A stretch of DNA of 64,000 bases from Miltoncostaea sp963770865 (GCA_963770865.1 CAVYRD010000013.1:372001-436000); one strand, 5' to 3'. Numbered from the stretch's first letter, positions 17,770-27,027 are shown. The notes: generated by a model not told the origin, from the letters alone. Numbers and translations: made by a program.

Positions 17770-18858
17770 ATGCCGCTCGCACGCACCGACCAGTACGCCG
17801 CGATGCTCGACGCGGCCGCCGCGTCCGGCTACGCCTACCCGGCGGTCAACGTCACCTCCTCGGAGACACTGAACGCCGCGCTGCGCGGCTTCGCCGAGGC
17901 CGAGTCGGACGGAATCGTCCAGATCACCGTCGGCGCGGCGGCATTCCTCTCCGGGGCGAGCGTCGGGGACGCGCTCCTCGGGGCCACGGCGTTCGCCCGC
18001 CTCGCCTCCACGCTCGCCGAGGCCAGCCCGGTCCTGGTCGCCCTTCACACCGACCACTGCCCGCCGGCCCGCGTCGACGACCTGCTGAGGCCCCTGGTGG
18101 CCGAGTCAGCCGCGCGGATGTGCCACGGCGCGGCGCCCCTCTTCCACTCGCACATGTTCGACGGCTCGAGCCTGCCTCTCGCCGACAACCTCGCGATCGC
18201 CGGGCGGCTGCTCGCCGAGTGCTCGGCGATCGAGGTCGTGCTGGAGGTCGAGTGCGGTGTCGTCGGCGGCGAGGAGGACGGGCTCGGGGGCTCCGGCGCG
18301 GGGCGGCCGGAGCTCTACACGACGCCCGCCGACCTGCTGCGCGTCGCCGAGGTGCTCGGCACCGGCGAGCGGGGCCGCTACCTCCTCGCCGCGACCTTCG
18401 GGAACGTCCACGGCACCTACCCGCCGGGGGCCGTCGTGCTGCGGCCGGAGATCCTGCGCGCGGGGCAGGAGAGCCTGGGGCGCGTCCACCCGGGGGCGCG
18501 TTTCGACTTCGTCTTCCACGGCAGCAGCGGCTCGAGCGCTGCCGAGCTGGCGGAGGCGGTCGGGTACGGCGTCGTCAAGGTGAACATCGACACCGACACC
18601 CAGTTCGCCTTCACGCGCGCGGTCGCCGGCCACATGTTCGAGAACACACATGGCCTCCGGCACGGTGACGGCGGCGGCCACGACAAGCGCACCCATGATC
18701 CGAGGGTCTGGGCGGCCCGCGGCGAGACCGCGATGGCCGAGCGGGTGCGCCATGCATGCGAGCAGCTCGGATCAGCACGACGCAGCCTGATCCGAAGGCG
18801 CTCCACTCGGCCGCTCGAGGGCGCTCGTCGGCCCGCCGACCCCGGCGGTGTGCGCTAG
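17770..18858 (+). CDS. fbaA: Class II fructose-bisphosphate aldolase
   Basis: 362 residues from ATG at 17770, preceded by GGAGA. An ATG 24 bp upstream lacks a ribosome site. ARTDQYAAMLDAAAASGYAY and PAVNVTSSETLNAALRGFAE match the actinobacterial class II type. Zinc ligands are in VALHTDHCPP, in VVLEVECGVVGGEE (conserved acidic loop) and in AATFGNVHGTY. VFHGSSGSSAAELAEAVGYG and VVKVNIDTDTQFAFTRAV bind the sugar phosphate. It cleaves fructose-1,6-bisphosphate to two triose phosphates in glycolysis and gluconeogenesis. The C-terminal ~25 residues are Arg-rich and extend beyond the family. The 3' end overlaps a reversed kinase fragment by 4 bp, suggesting that a rearrangement moved the stop. Confidence 0.85.
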   Translation: MPLARTDQYAAMLDAAAASGYAYPAVNVTSSETLNAALRGFAEAESDGIVQITVGAAAFLSGASVGDALLGATAFARLASTLAEASPVLVALHTDHCPPARVDDLLRPLVAESAARMCHGAAPLFHSHMFDGSSLPLADNLAIAGRLLAECSAIEVVLEVECGVVGGEEDGLGGSGAGRPELYTTPADLLRVAEVLGTGERGRYLLAATFGNVHGTYPPGAVVLRPEILRAGQESLGRVHPGARFDFVFHGSSGSSAAELAEAVGYGVVKVNIDTDTQFAFTRAVAGHMFENTHGLRHGDGGGHDKRTHDPRVWAARGETAMAERVRHACEQLGSARRSLIRRRSTRPLEGARRPADPGGVR

Positions 18859-19214
18859 GGGCGCATGAGAGGCAGATCGATTGAGACGGTGGTCCCCGAG
18901 CCGCGAGGGCTGTCGAGCGACAGGCGTCCGCCGAGCGCCTCCACGCGGTCCCTCAGACCGATCAGGCCCGATCCATGGGGGTCGGCCCCGCCTACGCCGT
19001 CGTCGCGAACCTCGGCGTCGAGTCGCACCGGCGTCGCTGAGACCGTCACCTGTGCAGATGTTGCCCGCGCGTGCTTCGCGGCGTTCGCGAGGGCCTCGGA
19101 GACGACGTAGTAGACCGCGATCTCGACCGGGGCGGGCGGGCGCTCCTCCACGCGCGCATCGAGGTGGACCACGATCGCGGCGCGCCTCGCGAGCGACTCG
19201 AGGGCCGGGCCGAG
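18855..19214 (-). pseudogene. C-terminal ATPase fragment of a GAF-HisKA_3 histidine kinase
   Basis: Minus-strand sequence LGPALESLARRAAIVVHLDA, EIAVYYVVSEALANAAKHAR, DDGVGGADPHGSGLIGLRDR and GGRLSLDSPRGSGTTVSIDL matches the last 120 residues of the kinase at 11092-12747. It is cut upstream at ~19214, where an opposite-strand piece of the same protein type begins. An internal ATG at 19172 could start a 105-residue ATPase domain alone, but this is unlikely to be functional. Confidence 0.7.
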
Positions 19215-19217
19215 CGC

Positions 19218-19426
19218 CCCGACCCGCTCCCCGCAGAGACCGAGACGCGGGTCGCGAGCTTCGCGGAACTCATCGCGACGGCGGTGGCGAATTCCACCGC
19301 ACGCTCCGAGCTGGTCGCATCACGCGCCCGCATCGTCGCCGCGTCGGACGACGCCCGGCGACGGATCCAGCGCGACCTGCATGACGGTGCCCAGCAACGG
19401 CTCGTCACCCTGAGCCTGGCCGACCC
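19218..19426 (+). pseudogene. Central fragment of a GAF-HisKA_3 histidine kinase
   Basis: Plus-strand sequence LPAETETRVASFAELIATAV, RSELVASRARIVAASDDARR and RIQRDLHDGAQQRLVTLSL matches the end of GAF 2 and the phospho-His helix of the kinase at 11092-12747. It then stops. Its expected continuation lies to the left on the opposite strand (18855-19214), with ~75 residues missing. 19427-19723 has no gene I can recognise. Confidence 0.7.
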
Positions 19427-19723
19427 AGACCACTCCTTGCAGGATCCCCGTGACTGGACGGGCTGACGCCGGACGGGCCGACCGGTCGATTCTTCCACTG
19501 CGAGACATTGCCGGATGTCGTGGCGTGGCCAGAGGACATATCGCCGCTTCGCGTGCGCCCAACGAGGTGTCAGTTCTTGGGAGGTGCGCCGGGAAGTGCC
19601 GGCGAGAAGATGGTCGTCACCTTCTAGATGACCCGCCCACAGACGTTCCGAACGCCTGAGAAGTAGTCCGGGCCTCCCGAGAGGCTGTGGGTGTCTAACG
19701 CCTACGACCTCCGGGAGGTCCGG

Positions 19724-20692
19724 ATGCAGCACCCTAACGCCAGGCTGACGGTGCGCGGCCGTCTCGAGCTGGTGCTCTTTGTCGATGCCGAGGGCCACAG
19801 CTTCAGGCAGGCCGCCCAAGCCTTCCGATGCAGCGTGTCAACGGCCTTCGAGTGGGTGGCGCGCTGGAGGGCCGCCTCGGTGCACGAGCGCCGGGGCCTG
19901 GCCTGCCTGTGCGATCGCTCCTCGCGCCCGCACCGCTCACCGCGTCTGATGCCGGCGCTCGCCCAGGCGCGGATCGTGCGCTGTCGCCGACGCACCGGCT
20001 GGGGCCCGCGCCTGATCGGCGGCGAGCTCGGCATGGCCCACTCGAGCGTCTGGAAGGTGCTCGCCCGCCACGGCCACTCGCGGCCCGCGCGCGCCGCGCG
20101 CGAGCCCGTGCGCCGCTACGAGTGGCCCCGCCCGGGCGATCTGCTGCACATGGACACCAAGCGCTATGCGCGCTTCGCGCGCCCCGGCCACGCGCTGACG
20201 GGGGTGCGCGACCGCACCGAGGCCGACCGGCGGGCGCGGGTCGGCTACCAGTTCGCCCACGCGATCGTCGATGACCACTCGCGCCTGGCCTACGTCGAGC
20301 TGCACGACGACGAGCGCGCGGGCACCGTGACCGCCTTCACCGCGCGCGCCCTGGCCTGGTTCGCCCGGCGCGGGATCCGGGCGCGCCGGCTCATGACCGA
20401 CGGCGCCTGGGCCTACACCCGCAACCGGTCCCTGGCCGATCTGCTGGCCGAGCGGCGCGTGCGCCACCTGGTGACCCGCCCCTACCGGCCCCAGACCAAC
20501 GGCAAGGTGGAGCGCTTCCATCAGACGATGGCGCGCGAGTGGGGCTACGGGATGCTCTACCTCTCCCACCGCCACCGCCAGAGGGCGCTGCGATACTGGC
20601 TCGGCCACTACAACGAGCGGCGGCCCCACAGCGCCCTCGGCGGTCAGGCTCCGATCAGTCGCGTTCGGAACCTATGTGGGCAGGACATCTAG
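19724..20692 (+). CDS. IS481-family transposase
   Basis: 322 residues from ATG at 19724 (MQHPNARLTVRGRLELVLFV). A GTG 33 bp upstream is also in frame. The N-terminal helix-turn-helix is GHSFRQAAQAFRCSVSTAFE. A DDE integrase core follows: first Asp in GDLLHMDTKRYARF, second in RARRLMTDGAWAYT, and Glu in RPQTNGKVERFHQTMAREWG. C-terminal LGHYNERRPHSALGGQAPIS is the family hallmark. The frame is intact and the element may be active. TGTCTAACG at the left (from 19692) is a candidate end, but I could not match convincing terminal inverted repeats or a target duplication. Confidence 0.85.
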   Translation: MQHPNARLTVRGRLELVLFVDAEGHSFRQAAQAFRCSVSTAFEWVARWRAASVHERRGLACLCDRSSRPHRSPRLMPALAQARIVRCRRRTGWGPRLIGGELGMAHSSVWKVLARHGHSRPARAAREPVRRYEWPRPGDLLHMDTKRYARFARPGHALTGVRDRTEADRRARVGYQFAHAIVDDHSRLAYVELHDDERAGTVTAFTARALAWFARRGIRARRLMTDGAWAYTRNRSLADLLAERRVRHLVTRPYRPQTNGKVERFHQTMAREWGYGMLYLSHRHRQRALRYWLGHYNERRPHSALGGQAPISRVRNLCGQDI

Positions 20693-20778
20693 ACGCTGAC
20701 CGCCAGGGGGCTGCGCAAGCGCGACTGGTCGAGCTGACCGAGGGTGACGGGCCGGGCATTGGGTCCGGCCGGGAAGCG

Positions 20779-20803
20779 CGGCGGGGCGCATCGCGCCCCG
20801 CCG
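20779..20803 (-). terminator. 10-bp perfect hairpin after the SnoaL-like gene
   Basis: CGGCGGGGCG (20779-20788) pairs with CGCCCCGCCG (20794-20803) around CATCG. It lies 9 bp beyond the SnoaL-like stop codon and separates cassette 2 from the IS481 element. Confidence 0.55.
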
Positions 20804-20811
20804 TCAAACGC

Positions 20812-21222
20812 CTAGCCCAGAACTCCCGCCGCGGCGAGGAGCGTCGCCGCGTCCCAGTAGACGCTCTCGCGGATGAAGAGCCCGTCCTGCACCTCGCAGA
20901 CGCTGACGCCCGGTAGCTCGACCGGCTGCCCGCGGGCGGGAAGGCCGGGCAGGTCTCCCGTGTGCGTGCCGGCGAAGGTCCACTCGATGGTCAGGCGATC
21001 GTCGTTGGCGAACGCCCCCCGGATGAGGAGCGTGCAGTCGGGCACCGCCTCCATGTAGCCGCGCACGTGGCTTGCGATCTCCTCCTTGCCGCGCAGCACG
21101 GCTCCGGGGAGCGCCCACTCCTGCCGAACGCCGGCCGGCTGGAAGAGCCCGGCGAAGCCGTCCGCGTCGCGGGCGCTCCACGCGTCGCGCAGGCGCTCCA
21201 CGATCGTGAGGTCGGTGGCCAT
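20812..21222 (-). CDS. SnoaL-like (NTF2-fold) protein, cassette 2
   Basis: 136 residues. MATDLTIVERLRDAWSARDA and DGFAGLFQPAGVRQEW are the first helices, and AVLRGKEEIASHVRGYMEAV, RLTIEWTFAGTHTGDLPGLP and VSVCEVQDGLFIRESVYWDA match the SnoaL ester-cyclase/NTF2-like fold. Members are small-molecule isomerases, cyclases or binding proteins, so the reaction is unknown. The start is 1 bp after the nitroreductase stop, so the two are translated together. Cassette 2 has this protein where cassettes 1 and 3 have the decarboxylase-like protein. Confidence 0.75.
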   Translation of the reverse strand: MATDLTIVERLRDAWSARDADGFAGLFQPAGVRQEWALPGAVLRGKEEIASHVRGYMEAVPDCTLLIRGAFANDDRLTIEWTFAGTHTGDLPGLPARGQPVELPGVSVCEVQDGLFIRESVYWDAATLLAAAGVLG

Positions 21223-21223
21223 C

Positions 21224-22063
21224 TCATGCCTCCTCGGGGTAGCCGAACATCCTGGCGAGGTGGCGGAGCTCCTCGGTCCGCCCCGGCAGGGGCGCCTCTG
21301 GCTGCAGCAGTCCCTCGGCCCGCAGGCGTTCGACGACCGCGGGGTCGCGGGGCATCGGCTCGCCCCAGCGCCCGTACGAGAAGAGGGCGCCGAAGTCCTC
21401 GCGCGGGCGGGCGCCGCCGGCCCGCGGGTCCTCCGCCGGGTAGCCGACGAGCTGAAGCCAGACCGGCAGGAAGTGCGCCGGCACGCCCAGCGTCGCGTAG
21501 AGGGCAGGCGCCCCAACGGGCGAGGTCGGGATGTGGAGGCAGGTGCCGAGACCGGCGTCCACCGCCGCCAGCGTGGCGACGGTGATCGCCCCGACGGTCT
21601 CCTGCGAGGCGATGACCCCGGCCACCTCGGGAGGCATGCCGTGGACGACCTGGTCGAGCGGGGCCATCCCGAGCGGCGGCGCGACGCCGTCCTCGATCGC
21701 GGAGGCCGCGGCATCCGCGTCCCAGCCGGCGCTCGCGGCGAGGGCACCGACCTCCAGGCCTAGCCGGATCTGGAAGAGGAAGGCCGAGCCCGCCGCGGCC
21801 GTCGGGTCGGCGAACCAGTAGATCCACACCGGCGCCTGCTCGTGCGCGCGCTGGTGGTTTGCGGCGTCGAGCAGCGCCGCGCGGTCCTCCTCGGAGAGCC
21901 GGGCCTGCTCGACGACCACGGCGCGCCATGGCTGGAGGTTGCCGGGGCAGCCGGTCAGGCGCGCCGACTCGAGGATCCGTTGCACCTTCTCCGGCTCGAC
22001 CGGCTGCCAGGTCCTGAACCAGCGGATGCTCCGCCGGCTGCCCACCACGTTCGTGAACTCCAT
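21224..22063 (-). CDS. Nitroreductase-family protein, cassette 2
   Basis: 279 residues with ATG at 22063 preceded by GGGAGG. MEFTNVVGSRRSIRWFRTWQ is the FMN-phosphate motif, SARLTGCPGNLQPWRAVVVE the flavin-site segment, and AAVDAGLGTCLHIPTSPVGA the GLG loop. PVWIYWFADP and the C-terminal GRTEELRHLARMFGYPEEA are shared with the paralogues at 2850 and 26128, so the three form one subfamily. A heptamer pair and a TAGAAC box lie ~55-80 bp upstream. The substrate is unknown. Confidence 0.8.
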   Translation of the reverse strand: MEFTNVVGSRRSIRWFRTWQPVEPEKVQRILESARLTGCPGNLQPWRAVVVEQARLSEEDRAALLDAANHQRAHEQAPVWIYWFADPTAAAGSAFLFQIRLGLEVGALAASAGWDADAAASAIEDGVAPPLGMAPLDQVVHGMPPEVAGVIASQETVGAITVATLAAVDAGLGTCLHIPTSPVGAPALYATLGVPAHFLPVWLQLVGYPAEDPRAGGARPREDFGALFSYGRWGEPMPRDPAVVERLRAEGLLQPEAPLPGRTEELRHLARMFGYPEEA

Positions 22064-22115
22064 CGTGACCTCCCCCGCATGGGCCGGGCACCGGCCCGGT
22101 TGTGTGGCAGCAGTT

Positions 22116-22145
22116 CTAGGGCCGCCGCGTCACAGCGGCATCACA
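22116..22145 (-). promoter_or_regulatory. Putative SARP operator and -10 box before nitroreductase 2
   Basis: Minus-strand heptamers TGTGATG (22145-22139) and TGTGACG (22134-22128) are 11 bp apart. Eight bases further is CTAGAAC (22119-22113), a possible -10 box. The pair overlaps the TGA of regulator 2. The -10-like TAG occupies the same position as in the operators at 25549 and 31260. Confidence 0.55.
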
Positions 22146-25100
22146 GGGCCTGAGCGGCGACCCCGACCCGGGATGCGTCGCCCTCGCGAAGGAGCTCCGC
22201 GTAGAGGCGCCGCGTCTCGGGTCCCGGCTCGATTCCCTGCTCGCGTCGCAACACGGCACGGCATGCGTGGAACTGGCGTAGGGCCATCGCCCGGTCCCCG
22301 TCGAGGACGTAGGCGCGCATCAGCAGGCGGTGCCAACCCTCTCGCTCCGGCTGGCGCTGGACGAGCCGGCGCGCGTGCCGGACCGCCTCACTGCCGTCGC
22401 CGCAGGCGATCGCGACGCGCGTCAGCTCCTCCAGTGCGCCGTCGAAGGCCGCCTCCAGCTCGTCGCGCCGGCGCAGCGCCCACTCCTCGTAGGGCCACTC
22501 GGCGAGGAACGGTCCGCGATGGAGGGCAACGGCGTCCCGGAGCCGCGCCAGCCGTTCCGCGTCGCCCTCGCCCGGATCGGCCGGCCGGGAGAGCCGGAGG
22601 AAATCCTCGACGTCCAGCCCGTCATCTGCGCCGATCGCGAGCCGGATCGTGTCGCCGTCCGTGGAGATCGAGGACGCCGCGCTACCCGCCTCGAGCTCCG
22701 GCTCGATGGCGCGGCGCAGATCGTGCAGGGTGCTGCGCAGGGCGGCGGCGGCGCGATCCGGCGCCAGGTCGCCCCAGAGATCGTCACACAGCGCCTCGCG
22801 GTGGACAGGTCCGGAGGCGGCGATCAGCCGAGCGAGGAGCGCCCGTGCCTTCTGGCGGACGAAGGCCGATGCCGGCACCGGCGTGCCGTCACGCGCCACC
22901 TGAAGCTCGCCGAACGCCCGCATCGTCAGCACCGCGCGCGGGCGCGACTTCAGGCGCGTCCAGCTGCGCCGCGCGGCGTCGCGAACGGCGGGGTCGCCGT
23001 CGCGCAGAAGCTGGTCGACCAGCGCGATGTCGATGTCGGGCACCTCGGCGGCGAGCTCTGCCAGCCTCGCACGGACCTCTCGGGCTTCAGTCGGCACGAG
23101 CGACAGCACCCGCTGAAGGACCTCGCCTCCCGCCTGCGCCAGCAGGCGCTCGGCGGCCCCCTCCGGGCCGAGCCCCGCCTCGAGGGCTCGGGCCAGCAGC
23201 GACGGGCAGGCCAGGCGCTCGCGCCGGGTCCACAGCTCGGGAAGGTTCCATCGTTCCGTGATCTCGAGAGCGTCGGCGATGCGGGCGTCACGGGCGGCGT
23301 CGTCGGTCTCGCAAAGCGCCGCGACGAGCGACGCGCGGGCCCTCAACCAGGCGGAGCCGACCCTCCCCGCGGCCCGGACCGCGTCGTCGGAGCACGCCGC
23401 CGCAAGGTCGGGATCCACCTCGACCGCGGCCAGCGCGTAATCGCAGAGAAACGTCGCGTCGTCGAAGACGGGCCCGTACGCCTCCATCTCCGCGCGGCCG
23501 CGCGCGACCTGCGCGCGGACCTCGTCGACCCGCCGCCGATGTCCCGCAAGACGCGCCGCCGGAGCGCGATAGCGGTAGCTGTACGAGGTCCCGGCCGCCG
23601 GATCGGCCGTCTCCGGAGCCGGGACGAACTCCCGCGCAAGCTCTTCCCATCGCCCCAGCCCGACCAGGCATGACGACCGGACCCACATGGCCGAGCGTGC
23701 ACCGCTGCGATGGACGCCGATCTTTCGCGACTCGGCGAAGAAGACCTCGGACCCGGAGAGCGTCGAATCGTATCGGCCCAGCTCGAGCGTCAGGTAGAGG
23801 TCGAGCATCATGGCGAAGGGGCGCAACGACAGGGGGTCGCCGTCAGCCGCGGCCCGCAGCCGGTCGACCGCCGAGCGGACCGCCTGCTCCGCCTCAACGG
23901 GCCGGTCATGCCAGAAGTTGACGTAGAACCCCCGAATGACGTCGGCGAAGTCGGTGAGGCCGGGCGTGCCGGCGGCGGCGGGCAGCGCGAGCGCGGCCGC
24001 GATCTCCTCGCGTGCCTCGGCGAAGCGGCAGTCATAGCCGTAGGCGCTCGCGAGCAGGAGCCGCGCCGCAGGCATCAGAGCGGCATCGGGCGAGATGCGG
24101 TCGCGCCAGCGCCGGCCGATCTCGCCCCTCAGGCGGGGCCGCGTGCCCGCCATGAGCATCGAGACCTGCAGGCGGAAGAGCGCGGCCGCGGCCCGCTCGT
24201 GGTCGCCCAGCTCGAGCAGCCGCTTGATCGCCCGCTCATGCTCGGCGAACGAAGCCTCGTGCTCCGCGCGGGTGAGCAGCAGCGACGCGTGCGCGAGCAG
24301 CAACTCGGGCCGGGCCTCCCACCGGTCATTGGGCAAGACGTCCAGCCACGCCGCCAGGGCCTCGGACTGCGGCCCCAGGGCGAGCCGTCCGGCCACCGGG
24401 GCGAGCGCCTCGACCGCGCCCTCGTCGTCTCCCGCGGCGAGGAGATGCGGCACGGCCTCCGTCGGCTCGCCAGCGGCGAGCCACCACGCCGCCGCCCGCC
24501 GGTGGAGGGCGATGACGCGCTCGGGCTCGGTGCGCTCGATCCGCGAACGTAGAACGTCGCGCAGCAGATGGTGGTAGCGGTACCAGTCGCCTTCGGCGTC
24601 GAGGCGCACGGTGAAGAGGTGCCGTGCGACGAGGTCGGCGAGCACCGGCGCCGGGTCTGGATGACCGCTCACCACCGCGGCCATCGCGGGTGTGAACCGC
24701 CCGAGTACCGACGTGTCCTCCAGCAGCCGACGGACGTCCTCCGGCTGCTGGAGGACGACCTCCTCGGCCAGGTACGCGAAGTGGTCACCCCGGCCGTCCC
24801 CCGGTTCCGCGCCCCCGGACTGCGCGGCGAGGACCAGCCCGGCGACCCATCCTTCCGTGCGCTCGAGCAGCACTCGCATCCGCTCCTCCGGCAGGGCTGC
24901 GCCCATGCCCTCCAGCAGCCGCCGGGATTCGTCAGGGCCGAAGGCGAGCCGGTCCTCGCCGATCTGCAGCACCCGGCCCAGCCGCAGTGACCCGAGGGAG
25001 AAGGGCAGCGGAGCGCGCCCAGCCAGCACGAAATGCACGTTCGGGCCGAGGTGGTCGATCAGGAGGCCGAGCGCGGGGCGAGCCTCCTCGGGGAGCAGGT

Positions 25101-25491
25101 GCACATCGTCGAGGGCGACGACGAAGTCGTCGGGGACGGTTTCGACGATCTCGTTCGCGAGCTCGACGATCTGGTCCTCCGGCCCGCCAAGGAGCGACAG
25201 ATCGGCCCCGAATCCCGGAAAGCGTCTGCCAATGCCTGCCGCGACGTGCGCCAGGAGCGCGCGCGTGCCGGCGATGCGGCCATCGCAGGAGCACCAGACC
25301 CATCGCGTCTCTGCGACGGCGAGAGCCTGGGTGACGAGGGTCGTCTTGCCGTAGCCGGCACCGGCGATGACGGTCACGAGGCGGTCCTGGAGCCCGGCGA
25401 CGACTGCGGAGACCAGCTCCTCGCGCTCCACGCGGTCCGTGGGAAGCTGCGGCGGAAGAAGCCGGGTGAGGAGGACGCCGTCCAGTGCCAT
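22141..25491 (-). CDS. Giant MalT-like STAND ATPase with SARP/BTAD output domain, cassette 2
   Basis: 1116 residues. MALDGVLLTRLLPPQLPTDR starts the family N-terminus, and P-loop VIAGAGYGKTTLV is near residue 42. WVWCSCDGRIAGTRALLAHV and Walker B DDFVVALDDVHLLPEEARPA follow. The MalT-like winged segment has DWYRYHHLLRDVLRSRIER, then a ~480-residue helical region. The SARP winged helix starts near 865 (VLTMRAFGELQVARDGTPVP), with BTAD to the end (QFHACRAVLRREQGIEPGPE). It is predicted to act as an inducer-gated activator of the nitroreductase/SnoaL pair downstream and of the divergent dehydrogenase promoter. The sensor half is the most divergent part between paralogues, fitting different ligands. 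Confidence 0.9.
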   Translation of the reverse strand: MALDGVLLTRLLPPQLPTDRVEREELVSAVVAGLQDRLVTVIAGAGYGKTTLVTQALAVAETRWVWCSCDGRIAGTRALLAHVAAGIGRRFPGFGADLSLLGGPEDQIVELANEIVETVPDDFVVALDDVHLLPEEARPALGLLIDHLGPNVHFVLAGRAPLPFSLGSLRLGRVLQIGEDRLAFGPDESRRLLEGMGAALPEERMRVLLERTEGWVAGLVLAAQSGGAEPGDGRGDHFAYLAEEVVLQQPEDVRRLLEDTSVLGRFTPAMAAVVSGHPDPAPVLADLVARHLFTVRLDAEGDWYRYHHLLRDVLRSRIERTEPERVIALHRRAAAWWLAAGEPTEAVPHLLAAGDDEGAVEALAPVAGRLALGPQSEALAAWLDVLPNDRWEARPELLLAHASLLLTRAEHEASFAEHERAIKRLLELGDHERAAAALFRLQVSMLMAGTRPRLRGEIGRRWRDRISPDAALMPAARLLLASAYGYDCRFAEAREEIAAALALPAAAGTPGLTDFADVIRGFYVNFWHDRPVEAEQAVRSAVDRLRAAADGDPLSLRPFAMMLDLYLTLELGRYDSTLSGSEVFFAESRKIGVHRSGARSAMWVRSSCLVGLGRWEELAREFVPAPETADPAAGTSYSYRYRAPAARLAGHRRRVDEVRAQVARGRAEMEAYGPVFDDATFLCDYALAAVEVDPDLAAACSDDAVRAAGRVGSAWLRARASLVAALCETDDAARDARIADALEITERWNLPELWTRRERLACPSLLARALEAGLGPEGAAERLLAQAGGEVLQRVLSLVPTEAREVRARLAELAAEVPDIDIALVDQLLRDGDPAVRDAARRSWTRLKSRPRAVLTMRAFGELQVARDGTPVPASAFVRQKARALLARLIAASGPVHREALCDDLWGDLAPDRAAAALRSTLHDLRRAIEPELEAGSAASSISTDGDTIRLAIGADDGLDVEDFLRLSRPADPGEGDAERLARLRDAVALHRGPFLAEWPYEEWALRRRDELEAAFDGALEELTRVAIACGDGSEAVRHARRLVQRQPEREGWHRLLMRAYVLDGDRAMALRQFHACRAVLRREQGIEPGPETRRLYAELLREGDASRVGVAAQAL

Positions 25492-25548
25492 TGGCGTTGA
25501 TTCTGCGCAGCGTCTCGGTCACGGAGCAATCCTCACCGCCAGGCGGCC

Positions 25549-25579
25549 TGTGACGTCGGGTGACGGGCCGTTTCTAGCG
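25549..25579 (+). promoter_or_regulatory. Putative SARP operator and promoter before the dehydrogenase stub
   Basis: TGTGACG (25549-25555) and GGTGACG (25559-25565) are followed after 8 bases by CTAGCGT, where TAGCGT fits TANNNT. The pitch is 10 bp here instead of 11. The layout matches the promoter of the intact dehydrogenase at 31260-31291. Confidence 0.55.
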
Positions 25580-25674
25580 TCCCCGACGTGAGCTGGAGCG
25601 GCTCCGTAAGTGACCCGCAGGACGCCGTTCCTAGCCTCGAGCTCGCAAGTTCGGAGAACACGAGGAGACACGAG

Positions 25675-25884
25675 ATGTCGTCCGTCGCGATCGCCCCCCG
25701 GTCGCCCCGCCGCTTCGTCACCGAGTCGGATCTGCCCTTAGTGCTCAGCGCCGAGGAGCTCTGCCCCACCGGCCTCCTGATCGACGGCCACTTCGTCGTC
25801 GCCGCCGAGGTCCGCACCCGACCGGTTCTTCGCCTGCGTGCGCCCGGAAGCGACGGACCATCCGCCTCCCTCGCTCTGCCCTAA
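25675..25884 (+). pseudogene. N-terminal stub of an aldehyde dehydrogenase
   Basis: The leader (GCTCGCAAG, GGAGAACACGAGGAGACACG) and the start MSSVAIA are nearly identical to the intact gene at 31330. CPTGLLIDGHFVVAAEVRTR then matches CPTGLLIDGHFVAAAEGRTL. Homology ends after ~50 residues and the frame closes at 25884. Residues 8-30 are shortened. A 69-residue peptide could still be made from this promoter, but the catalytic domain is absent. 25885-26127 contains no recognisable gene. Confidence 0.75.
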
Positions 25885-26127
25885 CGCTCTTCCGAATGAC
25901 TGGACAGACGGCGACGAGTGCGCAGTCGATGGAAAGCCGGCGGGCCACTGAAGAGCGTCCTTGAGACGTCGGGCAGACGCCGACGCACTCCTCCCATCCC
26001 GCAGTAACTGCAGCGCGCCCGGCGCGCGATGGTCGACGCCGCCCCCTGGCCGGCAACGGTGCGTGGTGCCACAGGATCCGGTTCGCTCAATCCAGTCGCG
26101 AGGCTGGCCGAAGCGCGCCTTTACCGA

Positions 26128-26961
26128 CTAGCCCGGGCTCTTGAACATCTTCGCCAGGCGGGTGAGCTCCTCGAAGCGACCCGGAAGCGGTGCGGGAGCC
26201 TGGAGCATGCCGTCAGCGCGGAGTGCATCGACGACGTTCGGGTCACGAGGAAAGGCGTTTCCCCATCGCCCCAGCGCGAAGATCTCCTCGAACGGGAGGC
26301 GCGGGCGTTGGCCACCTGCCTCGGGCGACTCGGCCGACTCCCCGAGCAGCTGGAGCCACACCGGCACAAAGGCGGGCGGCAGTCCCAGCACCCTCCGCAC
26401 GTCCGAGACCTTGTCGAGGGTCGCGACGGCGACGAGGCAGGTGCCGAGCCCGTCGGCGACGGCGGCGAGCTGGGCGATCTGACACGCCCCATTTGTTTCT
26501 TGAGCCGCGACGAACACCGAGATCTCGTACGGGAGCTGATGGACGCTCAGGTGAAGGGGCGGCAGACCCCGGGGCGTCGGGACGCCTTCGAGAAGGGCGC
26601 CCTCGACCGTCTCGACGCTCCAGCCGAGGTCGGGGGCTACTGCGCCGGTCGGCGCGAGCTCACGAACGCGGCTGGCGAAGCCCTGCGGGGTGACGGTTTC
26701 CGGATCAGCGAACCAGTAGATCCAGACCGGAGCCAGGGTGTGCGGCTTTTGCCAGTTGTTCGCGCTCAGCAGGGCCTCGCGGTCCTCCGCCGCAAGGCTG
26801 CTCTGCTCGACGACGATCGCCCGCCAGGGCTGGGCGTTTCCGGGGCATCCGGTCAGCCGAGCCGCCTCGAGGACCCGCTGAACTCGCGACCGCTCGATGG
26901 GCTGGTCGGCCTTGTACCAGCGAACGCTCCTGCGGTTTCCGACCACGCGTGCGAAGTCCAC
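26128..26961 (-). CDS. Nitroreductase-family protein, cassette 3
   Basis: 277 residues with GTG at 26961 preceded by GGAGGGTGAG. MDFARVVGNRRSVRWYKADQ is the FMN-phosphate motif, AARLTGCPGNAQPWRAIVVE the flavin site, and AVADGLGTCLVAVATLDKV the GLG loop. PVWIYWFADPETVTP and PFEEIFALGRWGNAFPRD are shared with the other two copies. It lies 66 bp after the decarboxylase-like gene and is probably cotranscribed with it. An oxidoreductase role on the same unknown compound class is inferred. Confidence 0.8.
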   Translation of the reverse strand: MDFARVVGNRRSVRWYKADQPIERSRVQRVLEAARLTGCPGNAQPWRAIVVEQSSLAAEDREALLSANNWQKPHTLAPVWIYWFADPETVTPQGFASRVRELAPTGAVAPDLGWSVETVEGALLEGVPTPRGLPPLHLSVHQLPYEISVFVAAQETNGACQIAQLAAVADGLGTCLVAVATLDKVSDVRRVLGLPPAFVPVWLQLLGESAESPEAGGQRPRLPFEEIFALGRWGNAFPRDPNVVDALRADGMLQAPAPLPGRFEELTRLAKMFKSPG

Positions 26962-27027
26962 CTCACCCTCCCTTCGGAGCGGGCGATGCGATCCGCCCGG
27001 ATCGCATCGCCCGTGGTCGCATACGGG

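Noticed and set aside
11455..18057. Long minus-strand frames of 760-880 codons opposite the kinase, MMPL and aldolase genes
   Set aside because: They are Arg/Gly/Asp-rich antisense frames created by high GC content. The plus strand carries clear family motifs.
19680..20710. Terminal inverted repeats of the IS481 element
   Set aside because: TGTCTAACG at the left and the bases after the stop codon do not pair well enough to define ends.
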